DNA of 64,000 nt. Origin: Rhipicephalus microplus (taxonomy: Eukaryota; Arthropoda; Arachnida; Ixodida; Ixodidae). Positions 11,396 through 24,209 of this stretch are shown piece by piece. The DNA is taken from contig NC_134702.1 in the NCBI RefSeq assembly GCF_043290135.1, positions 84,293,817 through 84,357,816 of the forward strand, given 5' to 3'. Below the pieces are notes generated by a model that was not told where the DNA came from, made no database searches, and saw only the letters and a program-made list of their open reading frames with translations. The position numbers and the translations under genes were made by a program. The stretch's first letter is position 1; every line of letters begins with the position of its first letter.

Positions 11396-13427
11396 CTTTA
11401 CGCATTTACAAGCAACAAAATGCAGCGGTACACCGCAACTATCAGCGCGAAAGCAGTAACACACATCCGGAAGCGCCGCTTTTGAGAGGCAATTATCGGC
11501 CGCGACCTATCAAGGAAGCCACATGTTTCGTGCTCACTGAGACGGCCAGCCGGTATAGCGCAGCTTCTCAAATTTCTAGGCGTATGGTTGGGGGGCAAAT
11601 TACTACGGCCTATGGTTAAGTTTTGAAACGCTTTACGTCTCGGTTTAACAAGATACCATCTTTCTACGATATTCGGAAGACAATTTTGCTCGAGTGAACA
11701 CTCGCGCAACGTCTCTGCAAGTGCACCCGCTTTGACTCTCAGCGGCACTACGTCGGCTGGACTACGACAAAGCACAATACTATAGGGCCCTGGCCTACAC
11801 GGACTTCAACGCAAGCAGTTATGAGGGTGTTGTTGGCACAACGGTAAAAGTTGGCACAACGGTCAAAATAACTCGTCCAACTTTTATCCGGTCGTCCGTT
11901 TGCAATTTCGTTAGAAGCGTGTCAGAGCTCCCACATTTTAAGGCACGTGCGTGCTATGGCCTCGCCATCTCGCTCGTTTGCACAAGCACGGCTGAGGGCA
12001 AGTTCTTGTCCGTCATGTTTGTTCACCTTCGTGGAGGAAAGCTTCCTCCGTACAGTCCAGGACCTCGTGCACCTGAGCCAACATAAACGATGCGAGCATG
12101 AGGGCTATTAGAAAGTCGATGAGAAATAATAAAAGCAGTTGCGCGACTGCTTCTTGGGAAAACAATATTGGTGGGCGCTATAGGAGGCCTAGAAAAGCAA
12201 AAGCAGAAAAAAAATTGTGTTCTCGAGATCAGCATCTCTTTGCAACTTCAGTGGCAGTTGCGCAAACTTTAGGCATTGCCTTCGGCTATTAGATTGGTCT
12301 TCCTCTGGACAAACTGTTGGTCTTCCTCCAGACAAACGATTATGAAAAAAACAACAACCTGATTAGCAGGTTTGACAAGCTCTTACCTTTAAACCTGACA
12401 GCGAAGTAGATGCAGGATGTGTGCCAACTCAGAACTGAGTATACAACAACGTCCATACGTAGAAGAGCGTAACCCACTTAACACACCGGGATTATCAGAC
12501 ATATCACAGCACGCGGTAAATTTCAAGTCTAGTCGTGTTAACATAAAACTCGTGATTGCCACACACTACACATAAGTGCAATTAACGCGCACGTACTAGT
12601 CTCTTTTTAAGGCTTAGATGCTTCACCACACATAAAACGGGACCGCCAGCGTGAAAGCGAGCGATGTAATAAATCGTTAGTGATGGCGTCCCTTTATGAC
12701 GTCGCCCTGTCGCCACAGGTCGCCAAAGATTGTGACGTCATTGTGACGTCAGATGATCTCGTCTGCTTAAGCGCGTTCAGATCCCGGAGGCAATGTAGAA
12801 CCAGGCGAGGTTTAACAAAGCTCAACAATGTGTGGGTTTGAGCTAGTTCTGTCCGTGTCTGTTTCGTCGGTTATCTAAAAAAAAAAATGTGCCAGTAGTC
12901 GGTTTTTAAGAAAGCTTCTAATGCATCCGATCCCGCAAACAGTGCAAAATTATGTGATGCGATGAAAGCCTATAGAGGCAATGCAAAGGTAGAATGTGAA
13001 CGATCAATACGATTGATTAAGAAACAGAAGATGCATGGCATTCGCCTTCTATAGTCGCTTATAGACTAATGCTTGAGGGTCGGTGTGACCTTTCTCGCAA
13101 GGAACGCTTTTGGTATGCATCAAACTTGTCTTGCGTCTGCATCACTGTCCTTTCTTATGCCCACAAAGGCAAAGTAAGACTGCTTGCGCCCGAGTGTGCG
13201 TGATCGCCAGGTGCCACCGGCAAAAAAAAAAAAAAAAAAAACAAGCGCACCATATGCCGTATACTGCCACCCGATTACTGCGGCTGCCCGCGTGGCCTGC
13301 GCCATTCGTGAAAACCGGCCTACGGGAGAAGTAACTGTCTTGTTGAGGAAACATTATCGGTTACACGAGAAAGCCGAGAGTTTTACCACACTAACCAAGC
13401 ATTCAGTTGAACCTCAGTAGGATGAAC
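11396..13427. other. Intergenic; TGACGTCA cluster, otherwise nothing
   Basis: No gene was recognised. Around 12690-12760 there are three TGACGTC(A)-type CRE-like motifs within about 60 bp in a more CpG-rich patch. This could be regulatory or part of a MITE, and nothing here decides which. Confidence 0.35.
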
Positions 13428-13687
13428 GCGTATAAAATTCGGGTCTAGTGGCTAAGGTACTCGGCTGCTGACCCGCAGGTCGCGGGTTCGAATCCCGGCT
13501 GCGGCGGCTGCATTTCCGATGGAGGCGGAAATGTTGTAGGCCCGTGTGCTCAGATTTGGGTGCACGTTAAAAAACCCCAGGTGGTCAAAATTTCCGGAGC
13601 CCTCCACTACGGCGTCTCTCATAATCATATGATGGTTTCGGGACGTTAAACCCCACAAATCAATCAATCAAGCGTATAAAATTCGGG
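13428..13687 (+). mobile_element. tRNA-derived SINE (Ruka-like), copy 1, full length
   Basis: The body (13444-13671) begins with a tRNA-like head that has an A box (TAGTGGCTAAGGTACTCGG) and a B box (GGGTTCGAATCCCGG). The conserved body and 3' end with GGGACGTTAAACCCCAC follow, then an (AATC)n tail. It is flanked by an exact 16-bp target duplication, GCGTATAAAATTCGGG, at 13428-13443 and 13672-13687. That marks a recent LINE-mediated insertion. The minus-strand open frame across it is SINE sequence, not a protein gene. Confidence 0.92.
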
Positions 13688-14094
13688 AATCGAAGTACCT
13701 GGGAATCGACGTTATGCGAAGCATGCGGAGGGGAGTTCACCGTGGTGCAATTTTTTTTATTGAGCCACACGCCATGAAATGACGTTAAATATATTGAAGA
13801 ATTGCAGATGTTTATATAACCAGTTGTTTGCACTTGCGCAACGATGTCAACTGGAACATGCGTATTAGCAACATCAGAGGCTGATATGAAGCGCTGATGC
13901 TCGCGAAGATGCTGGCCCTGGACATTGCTACATAAATCAACTTCAGCGCATGGTACCTAAGCACGATTGGCGCTAACCCAACGTATCAAAGGAGTACACA
14001 TGTAATCTTTATAAAATTGGGCATGCAGCACTGCAACCTTTACTGACGTTTCACGAAGATTAGCGTCTATTTGAACCTTAGTTTCGAGACCTGG

Positions 14095-14160
14095 CGTAGG
14101 TCTGTGGTAGAATGCTTGACTGCCCCGCAGAATGCATGGGTCAGATTCCTGCTGGGATCA
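14095..14160 (+). other. tRNA-Gly-like module inside repeat B
   Basis: The segment TCTGTGGTAGAATGCTTGAC has the layout of a tRNA A box and anticodon arm, followed at tRNA-like spacing by GGGTCAGATTCCTGC (a damaged B box). The copy at 32057-32125 (minus) keeps GGGTTCGATTCCTGC. The resemblance is to tRNA-Gly. It does not close a good acceptor stem, so it is not called as a functional tRNA. Confidence 0.5.
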
Positions 14161-14561
14161 TGAAATTTATTATTTACATTCGCCGGGAGGTCAACGCTGC
14201 CTATATCGTTTTTCTTAACAATGACATTCATTCTATGCTTTCGTTGGGTCGACGCTACCGATGTCGAGTATTGCTTAACGCTCACGCGTTAAAATTGCCC
14301 ATGTGTCTTCTCGTCGTTCCTGGGTAGATACTGAGTGTCTATCACCTGTGGCATACCCGCATACCAGCGGCACATACTCACACATGGGTATGTGCCACTG
14401 TCTGGCTGGAAATGTTTGACAACGTACGCGACGGGATTGGGACATTGTTCAGTTCTTGGCCAACGCGTCATGTTCATCAAACCATATTACCCTTCCCTTC
14501 TAATTTTGGTTCACGCCAAGTTAAGGCGTGAACCAAACGAGAGCCCCCAAATGTAAGCGGC

Positions 14562-14667
<106 letters not shown>

Positions 14668-14715
14668 CGCTCAATGTCGCCGAAGTTCGCTAAGAAATGC
14701 TTCGCATTTAACATA

Positions 14716-16929
14716 GAACAGGGTTCATTCCTTCTTTGTCGGAATAACACGTAAATCAACCGTACTTCACAGCAGTAGTGAATTGTTTATGGCACATTGA
14801 TGCATGAGAGCTTGTACAACAATATATGTCGATGTTTGGCTGATATAGTAACATGGATGCACCCTCGTTTACGTGTAGGGGAAAATTCCGACGACTAAAC
14901 TGAGTTTGTGACAGCTGAAGTAGTTAATATACAGCGAGATATTGCAAAGAGTGAATCCCGAACAAAAATGACATCAAAAAGCACGTCATGTATCCTGGTA
15001 CTCGATACGCACTGATTCAAAGCGTCGTTGTCTGAGGAGACAAACGCCAAGACATGCGCTGCTCAGTAAAAGGGTAACGTACGCCTTATTTCACACATGT
15101 ATACGACAGAGTGCTTCAGGAACCCGAGAGGCAGTGCTCGTACCTTCAGCCGTGAACGAGAGAAGGTGTTCCGCCAACCACTGGCGCCTCTCTCGCTACA
15201 CTGGACACTTCGCGGCATTCACCTTTCAACGTCATTATGGGAGCGAGACTGTGCACGCGCTCAACCTACGAGAGATGTTTGCGTTTACGCGCGAAGAGGA
15301 TGCTCACGCTTGATCTCACCACTGTCGCTGCACCTATACTTCAGCTTTAGTGCAAGTGGGCGGCGGCTCTATCGCGAGATCTCGACATGCCGAGAGCAGA
15401 AAAAAAAAAAGGCGGCCGCGATCAACTGCAGCATGGTGGGAATGGGAGCGAGTGAAGTTCGTGAGAATTTTGTCGTTACTCCTGAGTTGTAGCGCGTGCG
15501 AGTAGCTTGAACCCAACGCCAGAGCACATTACACCACGACCGCGCACTGCCAGTCCCTGCACGCCGGCCATTTTGTCACCAAAGCATTTCTATAGACAAA
15601 AAAATGCCTGATCGTAGCGGGAAGCACTACAACACATTTGTGGATTGTACGCGAAGTGTCGTATATAAGTTGTAAAACTATGAACTGTGGCGGTTGGTAC
15701 GTGGATCTAACCGGCAGATGTCTGAATGACCACCTGCCAAAATATTCTGAATGTTAGAAATGAAAGGGTTTGTTCTAACCATGCGTTGTGTGTTTAGAAA
15801 TGTCGTTAACAATTTTGAGTACTAGGTACTCTACTATGGAAGAGCATAAAGTCGTCCATTGGGCCTCACCCTTGATGAGGCCTTATTTCGCATCCTAGGG
15901 ATGGTTAGCGCATCTGGGTGCACCTGCAGGGTGTTCGGCCAAGCTAAGGTGATTTTCCTGCGGTCGGATAACCCTCGTGGGAAGGCTAATAATTCTGCCA
16001 GCAAAGTGCACGGTCCGGGACGAAAGCTCATATATAAGTGGAAGAGCTGGTATTCCTAGAAGACGCAGCTGAATGGTGGGAGTCATTGTGCATTTAGATA
16101 GCAATCCTTGTTCTATTCTCTTCTTGTTTTCTTCTGTTTATACAAAACGTTTGTAGGAAACAATGAACGCATTGACCTCCGGCAACTCCTACGAGTATGT
16201 ACAAAGATGACAGGAGCTCCCATACCACACACCAACTTCACGAAAGAGCAACCTTACGCAACCTTACAGGCCATTATCCTCGGCCAAAATCAACCTAATT
16301 CTCCAACCACTCCTCACCGCTTAATGATCTTCACAGGCGGAGAAAGTGACTCACTATGCAAGAAATTAGAATGAAAATATTCTAGCAAACCAAAGTAACG
16401 TCCCGGTATGACAACGTCGGGGCCTTTTCCAATTCAGACAGCTTTTGCCAGCTCTCTCAGAAGTGACATGGAAAATCTTAATAGGATCCTCTGAAGAGAA
16501 ACTAAATAAAAGTCATTGCATTGGCAGAAGCGGTTATGGCAGACAAGCGGTCGCCTCCAAACCTCTGAAATTTCTTATTAGTCAAGTTGTATATTCCTCC
16601 TAAGCTGGGAGCTCATCTTCGACGTCTATCTGTCCCACAGGCAGCCTCTCGCTGCACAGCCATAAGAAAAATGGAAATTCGACTAACCCGTACCCCCAAA
16701 TTATTACTAGCCATCGCGGAGGCTCGGTTTATCCCGTGCCTTGACTTGTGTGCTGCGTCGACGATTGTCACTGCTAACAAATTAATGCTTCGACACCTGA
16801 GTGCGCGAAGCCGCATTCGAAGGCAAGCTTGCTGAAGCTCCAGCACGGTACACGCTTCGGATGTACCGCTTCGGATATTGCGCACGGTGAACAAATAAAT
16901 GCCCACTGATGATTTAGGAGACAACAAGA
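14716..16929. other. Intergenic; CpG-rich patch and one dispersed 55-bp unit
   Basis: The stretch 15100-15560 is relatively CpG-rich with chance frames on both strands (the longest plus frame is 131 codons, with no recognisable domain). At 15789-15845 lies a copy of the TTTAGAA...GAGTAC...ACTCTACTATGG unit also seen at 61870 and in the array at 63434-63715. Nothing else was recognised. Confidence 0.45.
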
Positions 16930-17218
16930 AGTTTTAGAATACCGTTTGCGAGCGCTGCGGGTGTTGCGGGCGTAGCGGGTACCATACGAGTTTTAGAATA
17001 GCGCTTGCCCGGTTGCGATCCGCAACGCACGATCGCAGCGACACCATAGCCTCGAAACCAGCGCTTGCGGGCCACATGCGGGCCGCCATCACCGCACGCA
17101 ATTTAGGATTTTTTGCGTGTGGTTCGCAAGCGCAAACGCCGACTCGTGTTACGACGCATGCGCAGTGGCAGGGACCGCACCGCAAGGGCTCGCGGTGCGC
17201 TATTCTAAAGCTCCCTAA
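16930..17218. mobile_element. GC-rich hairpin MITE
   Basis: The left end reads AGTTTTAGAATA-CCGTTTGCGAGCGC and the right end is the inverse, GCTCGCGGTGCGCTATTCTAAAGCT. An inner repeat of the left end starts at 16988 (GAGTTTTAGAATAGCGC). The internal part is strongly GC- and CpG-rich and includes CGCATGCGCAGTGGC, shared with 10715. The length of about 290 bp with inverted ends and no coding frame fits a MITE. Confidence 0.65.
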
Positions 17219-20200
17219 CCTCAAGCGAAGCGTACGCAGCGCGCAGCATGTTTCGAACGCACAACCTTGGGCACGCTATACTAGAATTATCGATTGCCTT
17301 TTAGGCGGTGGTTCACACTCGTAACAGGAGGTGACAAAGAAACGCCGTCAGTGCATGTGGAAGCTGTGCTACTGCGTTGACCAGTCGTCACGCTAACCGA
17401 TGCGAATGGCCAAACGCGTACTGCGTCGTCCTCAATCTGAATCATCGCGTACAGCGCGTTGTACTGGTCATATATTTTCCAACGGAAATACATTCGAAGC
17501 CTCAATCGCGCTAGAACTACTGACGCACTCTCTAACTTCACTCGTTAGTCTCATGATGCTCGCAGTACTTGCTTGCTTCTAGACGGTGGCATCATCCAAC
17601 GCAGACCACTGTGTGATGGACCTGGGAGAGATATCAGGCGCACTTTAGAGCTTCGTGCACGTGTGTTGGTGGCGCAGAGCATGGAGCTCAGGGTACCTGT
17701 GGTCGCGGACGTGAAGGCGATGTTCTTGATTCACCGGTCATTCAAATCAACGACATTGTCTTGTTTTCTTTTTATTACCTGTTGATGCACATTTTACTGA
17801 CGTCACTTCCGTGACGGAAGTGATGTAAGTTAAAGCACGGCAGACGATGACATATAACACTTTAGAGTTAAAGCCAGAGACGACACGTGCACCCGTGTTT
17901 ACCAACACGCTCACTTTATTTTCATAAGCACAGTGTTCGCGCAACGACTTAATAAGACAGCAGTCCGTTCGTTATACATACGTACCACCATCGGCGGGAT
18001 GACGCAATGACCATTCCGCCACTCACACTATACACAGCCATTCGATATAGTCACCGCAAAGTGTTACACGACCTCCGTCGAAAGTACAGGCTCGTCATTC
18101 TACAGAGAAGCGAAGTCCTAGAAAAAACAAACTCAACTCTACCCGCACATACCCTTGCAACTATTTCCATTTCCCTCCAGAACAAAGAACCCCGGAGTAT
18201 TGCAACTACAGCGCTAGGTTTATCACCGCAGGTGTGTATCACATGTCAGCCACTCTACCACAAGGCTTTCAAACTTGCTCACGGGCTTCATGCCAAATTT
18301 GTGGCGTGAAGAGTCGAGGGAGCACCCGACACAGTCACCAGTGCATAGCGACAGAATTGCGCGTATGATTTAGAGCATCGCGTACGTATACGAAGTTCTG
18401 GCCATTAACTCTCTGAAGAAAAAAGAAAGAGAGTGGCTCCAGACCAGTATCGCTTTTTTTTCGCTGCTATTCTCGAAAGTTTTGTTACAACATTGAACTT
18501 CGAACTATTGTTTAACACGCAGACTCTTCGGATGATCATCCATCATTCGGTTTGAGTTGGACGTCCTAATGTCGACAGCACTTCCCGAACTCCTACGAAC
18601 ATTTCAACTCGTATTCGTTATCAGCTTGTTTCCATCACGTGCCTCTTTGCTATTCTTTACATTTATATTTTTCTATGTTATGCTTGCTGTTTCGCATCTC
18701 TCCTCTTCAAGATTCGTGTAGTCAGGTAGGCATGTCCTTGTTTAACTTATCCGGATGGACGTGGTTAGCATCTCCGCCTTTCGCATTCGCTTTTCTCTGT
18801 CTTTCTCTCTATCTCGCTGAGAATGACCTCAATAGAAAGCGCATGAAGCAACTTTCAAAAGTCTTTCCATGAATTAGCTAGTTTCCTTGCTTGCTTGCCA
18901 TTAAGCAACAGCGGTCGATGGCTGATAAAGTAAAGTACGCAGTTTTTGAAAATGTGAGCATTTACATGCACTCATCTTTCATTACCTATTCCGATTGACG
19001 TCATCGTTTGTACAAATAATGAATGTTTACAAATAATGACGTCAGAACACTTCCGCATTTCGCTGTTTTGCCACTGTAGTCTCTATATGGGAACAAACGG
19101 GAAATCCTTTAATTGGTATCTGGATGCCCCCATATTATCGAACGTCTCGGCGATTCCTTCAAAAAGGCAGCTACTTATAATCGTTATCGCCACAGTGTAG
19201 CACCGGTGCCTGGCCAGGGCATTCTCGACTGAACACGTTCACACTACCTTCTTTCCTTCGAGGCTACTTCTACATGCATAAGCGCTTATATCACATTACA
19301 GATACCGACGTAGTCGAAGCATCACTGAAGTCAATGTCACGAGGAAATAGATGTGACGTCACTGAACTGCACGTTTATAACATTGAAGAAGAATCTCCGT
19401 CAACAAACAATAAGAAACGCCTCACGAACTTTTTAAAGCACCAGACGAAACATTTGCGTAATATTTTCAAAGCAAACACCTTAGCGAAACACCAAGCAGA
19501 GTACATCACGAGGCCTAAATGAAGGGATGGGTACGAAAAATGTTTAATCAGCCGATATCCGTGTCAATGCGCAGTGCCAGGAAAGTTTCCCGTCAAAAAA
19601 CCTTAAAAGCCATTCCCTGATTGAGCCCACATGCTCATTCAGTATATAGTGAGCTTACAGTAGAAATGATAATGCTCCAATAAACAAGAAAAGGCAACAA
19701 GTCATCGCCCTTCTCCCTTTTTTTACGCTGTTGACGTATCGACTATCTTAATAGCGACTCCCATCGTACAGCACTCAATGAGCAGCGGTCGCTTGAGAGT
19801 CTTCAGCCTTTTGCCACGAGGTAGTCATTACTAAATTAACCTTGAACGGAGCTAAGTAGCCTTTTTATCGCGGAACTAGCAAATCATCTTCGCAATAATG
19901 ACAATTTGCTCATTTTGAGAAAACATCATAGCACGTAGACAAACGGTTTTAGGTAGATTGAGTTTCTTACGTAACGAAAGGATCCGAGTGATACTCCATC
20001 TCTCGCAATTTCACATTGTTCACGACGTCTTTGATTCATGCTTTGCTTAATATATCACCATGTCCCGAGACCTTATTCTTACGTTGAAGAAAAGAAGATC
20101 TTAAGCACTTTGGCCCTCGCAGTTCTCACAATGTTTTGTTTTGTTTTATTTTGATGATCAATCCTTAAGATTGCCGTCACAGACGTGGGCTAACGAGACA

Positions 20201-23200
20201 GATGTTCGCAACACTCACAATGAATGCCATCTTGGTGGGATGCCTCGTGATTACAAAGATACCTTTAGCATTACAGGATACTCCCTGTATCCGAATCACA
20301 TGGACGAACATATGCAAATACAATCGTTATTGTCACAACGCGGGCAATGCTACATTGAAAGCATGTTAACGCGAAAAGGTGACACCAAACACATACAAAA
20401 AGACAAGGAACAAATACGTGAATACACTTGACGCGTATCACCACGCACAATCATCCTGGCGTTCCTTCGGATGGATTACCTGTCTTTGATTCACAACAAC
20501 TGTATTTTCAAGGTTACGGTCCAGGTATAGGCAAGAGTGACTGCACCTGCCTGAAATCGCCGCAAATGTACGTGGTAAAAAAGGTACACCTTTAGGAGAA
20601 AAAAAGTAGACTGCGTATTACTTTTTTGTATATGGCTTTTTTTGCAGGGACACAGCAACTCTTTGTTGTTTTCGACGAATTGCAGACGAGAGAAACGTAA
20701 CATAGAGTTTACGTGTCTCTTTAGCAAAGAAACATATTTGCTGGCAAGTAAGTATTCACAAAAAGGAGACAGAGGACTCACGACGTCGCACACCGAGCTG
20801 AAGAAATGTGCAGCGACACAAATAGAAAAAAAAAGAAAGGAAAGAGAAGGCAGGAAAGTGCAGATAGATGTGTATATTCCAATACATACAGGCTGAAATA
20901 CTGATTAATCATGCTTGTTTGGTAAATTCTAGCTTTCATTATTGCGAAGCCTGAAAAGTAATCGTATCGTTTGAAGAAGAGAGACAGAGAAAAAAAGTAC
21001 CATTCGTGATACAGTGAACACGCGTAAATTCGCTTCCAAGATGCACAGCTACACAGACGCCAAGTAGAATGAACGCTTGAAATAAGTGGAAAGTTGGACA
21101 AACGTGTCAAACGACGGCATCACCGAAAGCGAACCAGATCCGGCATTTTAAAAAAAAAGAACAAAAAATAAACCAGGTTGCGCATTTTAGCGAACGCCGT
21201 GGCACGCATCCGGTACTTCGCACCCTAGCGCATGCACCCGTACCAGCAGTTGTGCGATACGTTGCCAATAATTGAGTATAATCACAGGCCACGCGCCGTC
21301 CATTTCCGCACGAAGTGACGGTTGCTTTAGGGTATTTGCGCACCACGCTTATTCGATGGACCATTGTAGTCCGCGGATAGCGTGTATCCGGAGGGCAACC
21401 TACGTTTCTGCGGGGGGGGGGGGGGGGGTGTAAGTAAACAAAGAAAAAAACATAGACAAACATGGGATCTTATCTCGCCAACTTGGAACGCGCAGATCCT
21501 TTTGTTTCCTTTTTTATCTTCGACATATCGCCTGTGGTTTCACATTTCTTGTGATAACACTTCGAGCGGTGCACTCGTTCGGTCGAATTTGCGCTGGTGT
21601 ATGGATGGACCTTGGCAAAGCACTGCACCTCTTGCCAGAGCCTTCAATGGCACCTGCGTTCAGTCAGGAACGACGACTGCTTTCTTTTTTCTCTCTCGTG
21701 GCCCAAAGCCAATAAAAATAAGCAAATAAACGCGCGTTTTTTGTTTCATAGTTACCTCTACCTTCCAACATCCCAGCAATTTATCCAGATACCATGTCAT
21801 GGTCATAGTTATTAATGTTTTTATGCGCAAATCACAATTGGGCAGTAAAATCACCAAAGATGGAGAAGGGCAGATGCCTTTAAATACGTAATTACAAGAT
21901 TCAAGGCTAAACTCCTCAAGTGAGTAGTGATCACGTGTTATACTATTCTCGCCCACGTGATTCTGGTGGCCATGTGCGCAGCGAAAATTTTGTCTCTTTT
22001 GTGAAAGCAACGGTAACGGCTGCTTGATCGATTCCCCCAATAATAGAGTTAATTAGGCAATGCTCATTTCTGCGCCGTAAAACTTGGAAGGTATTTTTTG
22101 TTGATACATGATCAGACTGGAGAACGAAGTCGAGTCACTTAGAGTCCAACAGTGACGCCGAAACGCCCGCAGGCTCCATGAATCCTGCATTGTTTTTTTC
22201 CGCTCACTAATATAAAGTCTCGGCTTTTCAGAAAGAACAACTCTTGCGTTCCTTACGTGCAAGACCAATCCAAATTTGGAAGCGGGTCATCACGCCTAAG
22301 TTAGAACAATAGGTACACCATGAAAGAAGGGAAGGTTTGAAGACACCACAAACAGCAACCAAGAAAGCCAGGCAACACAAAAGTCCAACTTCATGTGATG
22401 CGAAAAGACTTTCCTAGCTGGGCTAGTCAGTCGAGAAGCACTGTACCACGGCAAAAATTGACAGTGATCGAGACGGGCGTAAAGATTTAAAGGTAAGCTG
22501 TAGCCATAAGATTACAGCAAACAGCGCCGCAACACAACATCGTTTATAATTAACACAACAGCAGTATAACACCTAGGGACTAGATCTCTCAAAATACCTT
22601 GTCAGAATGGAACATGGAACTGCTCCTCGTAACTTGGAATGTTGCTCTAGCAATAGTGAAAGTATGAGAACTCATTTGTAAGGTGAAAAAAAAAAGGGGG
22701 GGGGTAGGAGGGGTTCATACGAAGGCGGGTATTTCTAACATCCACGAGAAAATTCTGGATGTGGCTAGGAGCGAACAGACTTGAAATGTTTCAGAATAGT
22801 GCACTGGCTCATTCGGATGAAGATAGTTTTTCTTTCAAATTTTATCACATGCATAAACTCCGGTGCCTGTTTGAATAGCTGAAGACTCAGCATTGCAAGT
22901 TTCAATTTTCCGGTAGATTAGACTGACACTCTGTCACCAATAACACTGAAACATATAAGGTCGCGTGCATTCACAATCAGACAACCACAACTTCAGTTTT
23001 TTTTTCAGTAATAATAGCGTAGACTGTTGCGAATCAACCAGTGAAATTCACGTCGACATCTCTACAGAACAATGTTCACATTTTGTGCAAGAAAAAAGAA
23101 ACACGAAGTTAATATCGTCACTCCAAATAAAGTGTGTCACTCAATTAAACATGTAAAAAATATATGATGGTTTGCTAACGTTCGAAATCTTCCCAAACTC

Positions 23201-23581
23201 ATGCCCTTAAAAATATAACTTCTGAATTTCCAAACATCATGCTCTTCCGTAGTTTATGTGGTTATTCGAAGTTGCTGTGACGTGCTGTGCCATTGTAAAG
23301 AACGGGTGGACTAAACCATGCACGAAACAGTTTTTTTTTCTTCTGACGCATGACAAACTTAAGGCTAAAAAAACATGTCGCTACGAGAAAACACTAGACC
23401 TTGAACTAACCATCTATAGATATAGCCGGAAAGACCCTGTTATAGCTTACAAGCTTCCTAAGTAACTTCCGCTCAGTTACTTCCTTGCATGCGCAAGACG
23501 CTAACTATATCGACAGTTTAAGATTTCGCCTATATACCTGCATCCACTCGATGCTTGTTAGTGTTTTTAACGCTAATTATT
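17219..23581. other. Intergenic between gene B start and gene A end
   Basis: About 6 kb of AT-rich DNA with no gene recognised on either strand. It holds the CRE/ETS-like palindrome at 17794-17835, a second TGACGTCAGAACACTTCCG near 19037, a homopolymer G run at 21412-21428, and many A or T runs. The open frames here of about 60-130 codons show no domain. Confidence 0.45.
17794..17835. promoter_or_regulatory. Palindrome with CRE-like and ETS-like motifs
   Basis: The segment TGACGTCACTTCCGTGACGG continues as AAGTGATGTAAG, so CACTTCCGT and ACGGAAGTG face each other around a central GA. TGACGTCA is the CRE consensus and CTTCCG the ETS core. No transcript is known here. It could also be the centre of a small foldback element. 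Confidence 0.35.
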
Positions 23582-23587
23582 TTTATT
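23582..23587 (-). terminator. Candidate poly(A) signal of gene A
   Basis: TTTATT on the plus strand gives AATAAA on the minus strand, about 535 bp downstream of the gene A stop codon. It is the nearest AATAAA I noticed. There is no transcript evidence, and a variant signal nearer the stop is possible. Confidence 0.3.
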
Positions 23588-24120
23588 CTCGTGCTGTAAG
23601 CGCAGTAGCCGTGTTCTAAAACAGCTAAAACTTATACAAAGAGTTAAAAGCTCATATTCACAGCCTGCCTTCATCGCCTTCTGCCGCCTTATTGATGGAT
23701 TGCCCTGACGTCACTGAAGCCGCCATGTTGTTGCACCAGTACGATGGTAGGCTAGGTTTGTGGCCACGCATTAAGGTCGACTGTCAGCACATGACGTGTA
23801 AATTATGTCGTTATTCAGGATCAGAGACCAATAATGTTCCGGCCGCATCTTTACGACGTTTGAACAGAATAATGCGTCAAATAGACGTCATTACAGTGCC
23901 CGTGTTGGTAGCACTGGTACGTTAAGAAGCAGCGTCTCTGACGTCATGTGCAAGCTATCAATTGTTAACTGCTGGATGGAGTTACGGAACATTAGTTTTG
24001 CCGACGTCAACCGACGCGAGCACGAAAATACACACGAAGGAAAGAAACGAGAGGGAATAAAACGAGAATGAAGAAGAATAAGCCGTTGGAAAGTCGGCTG
24101 TTGAGGCAACCGTCCATTGA

Positions 24121-24209
24121 TTACGCCGGCGTCGGCGGGAGCACCTGGTAGTGGTAGAGAAGCTTCTTGCTCCGGTACCAGCTGAAGCTGTTGTCGAACT
24201 TCAACACAT
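24121..24209 (-). CDS. Gene A terminal exon (end of GOLD domain, stop)
   Basis: The acceptor CTTCGCAG precedes AT-GTG-TTG. The first two bases complete a Tyr codon with the T that ends the previous exon. The peptide continues [19 protein letters not shown], then YQVLPPTPA and TAA at 24121-24123. This matches the final GOLD strand region of SEC14L proteins (YVLRFDNTYS-type). It is 89 nt long including the stop, and is easily missed because a longer overlapping frame runs through it. Confidence 0.93.

Noticed and set aside
13452..13667. Minus-strand 71-codon ORF (and the similar one at 34944-35150, plus)
   Set aside because: Both are translations of the SINE body, repeated at each copy; not protein genes.
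15097..15492. 131-codon plus ORF in a CpG-rich patch
   Set aside because: Composition-driven frame with overlapping frames on the other strand; no domain.
18235..18310. tRNA-like A box (GTGGTAGAGTGG) on the minus strand
   Set aside because: No B box at the right spacing and no cloverleaf.
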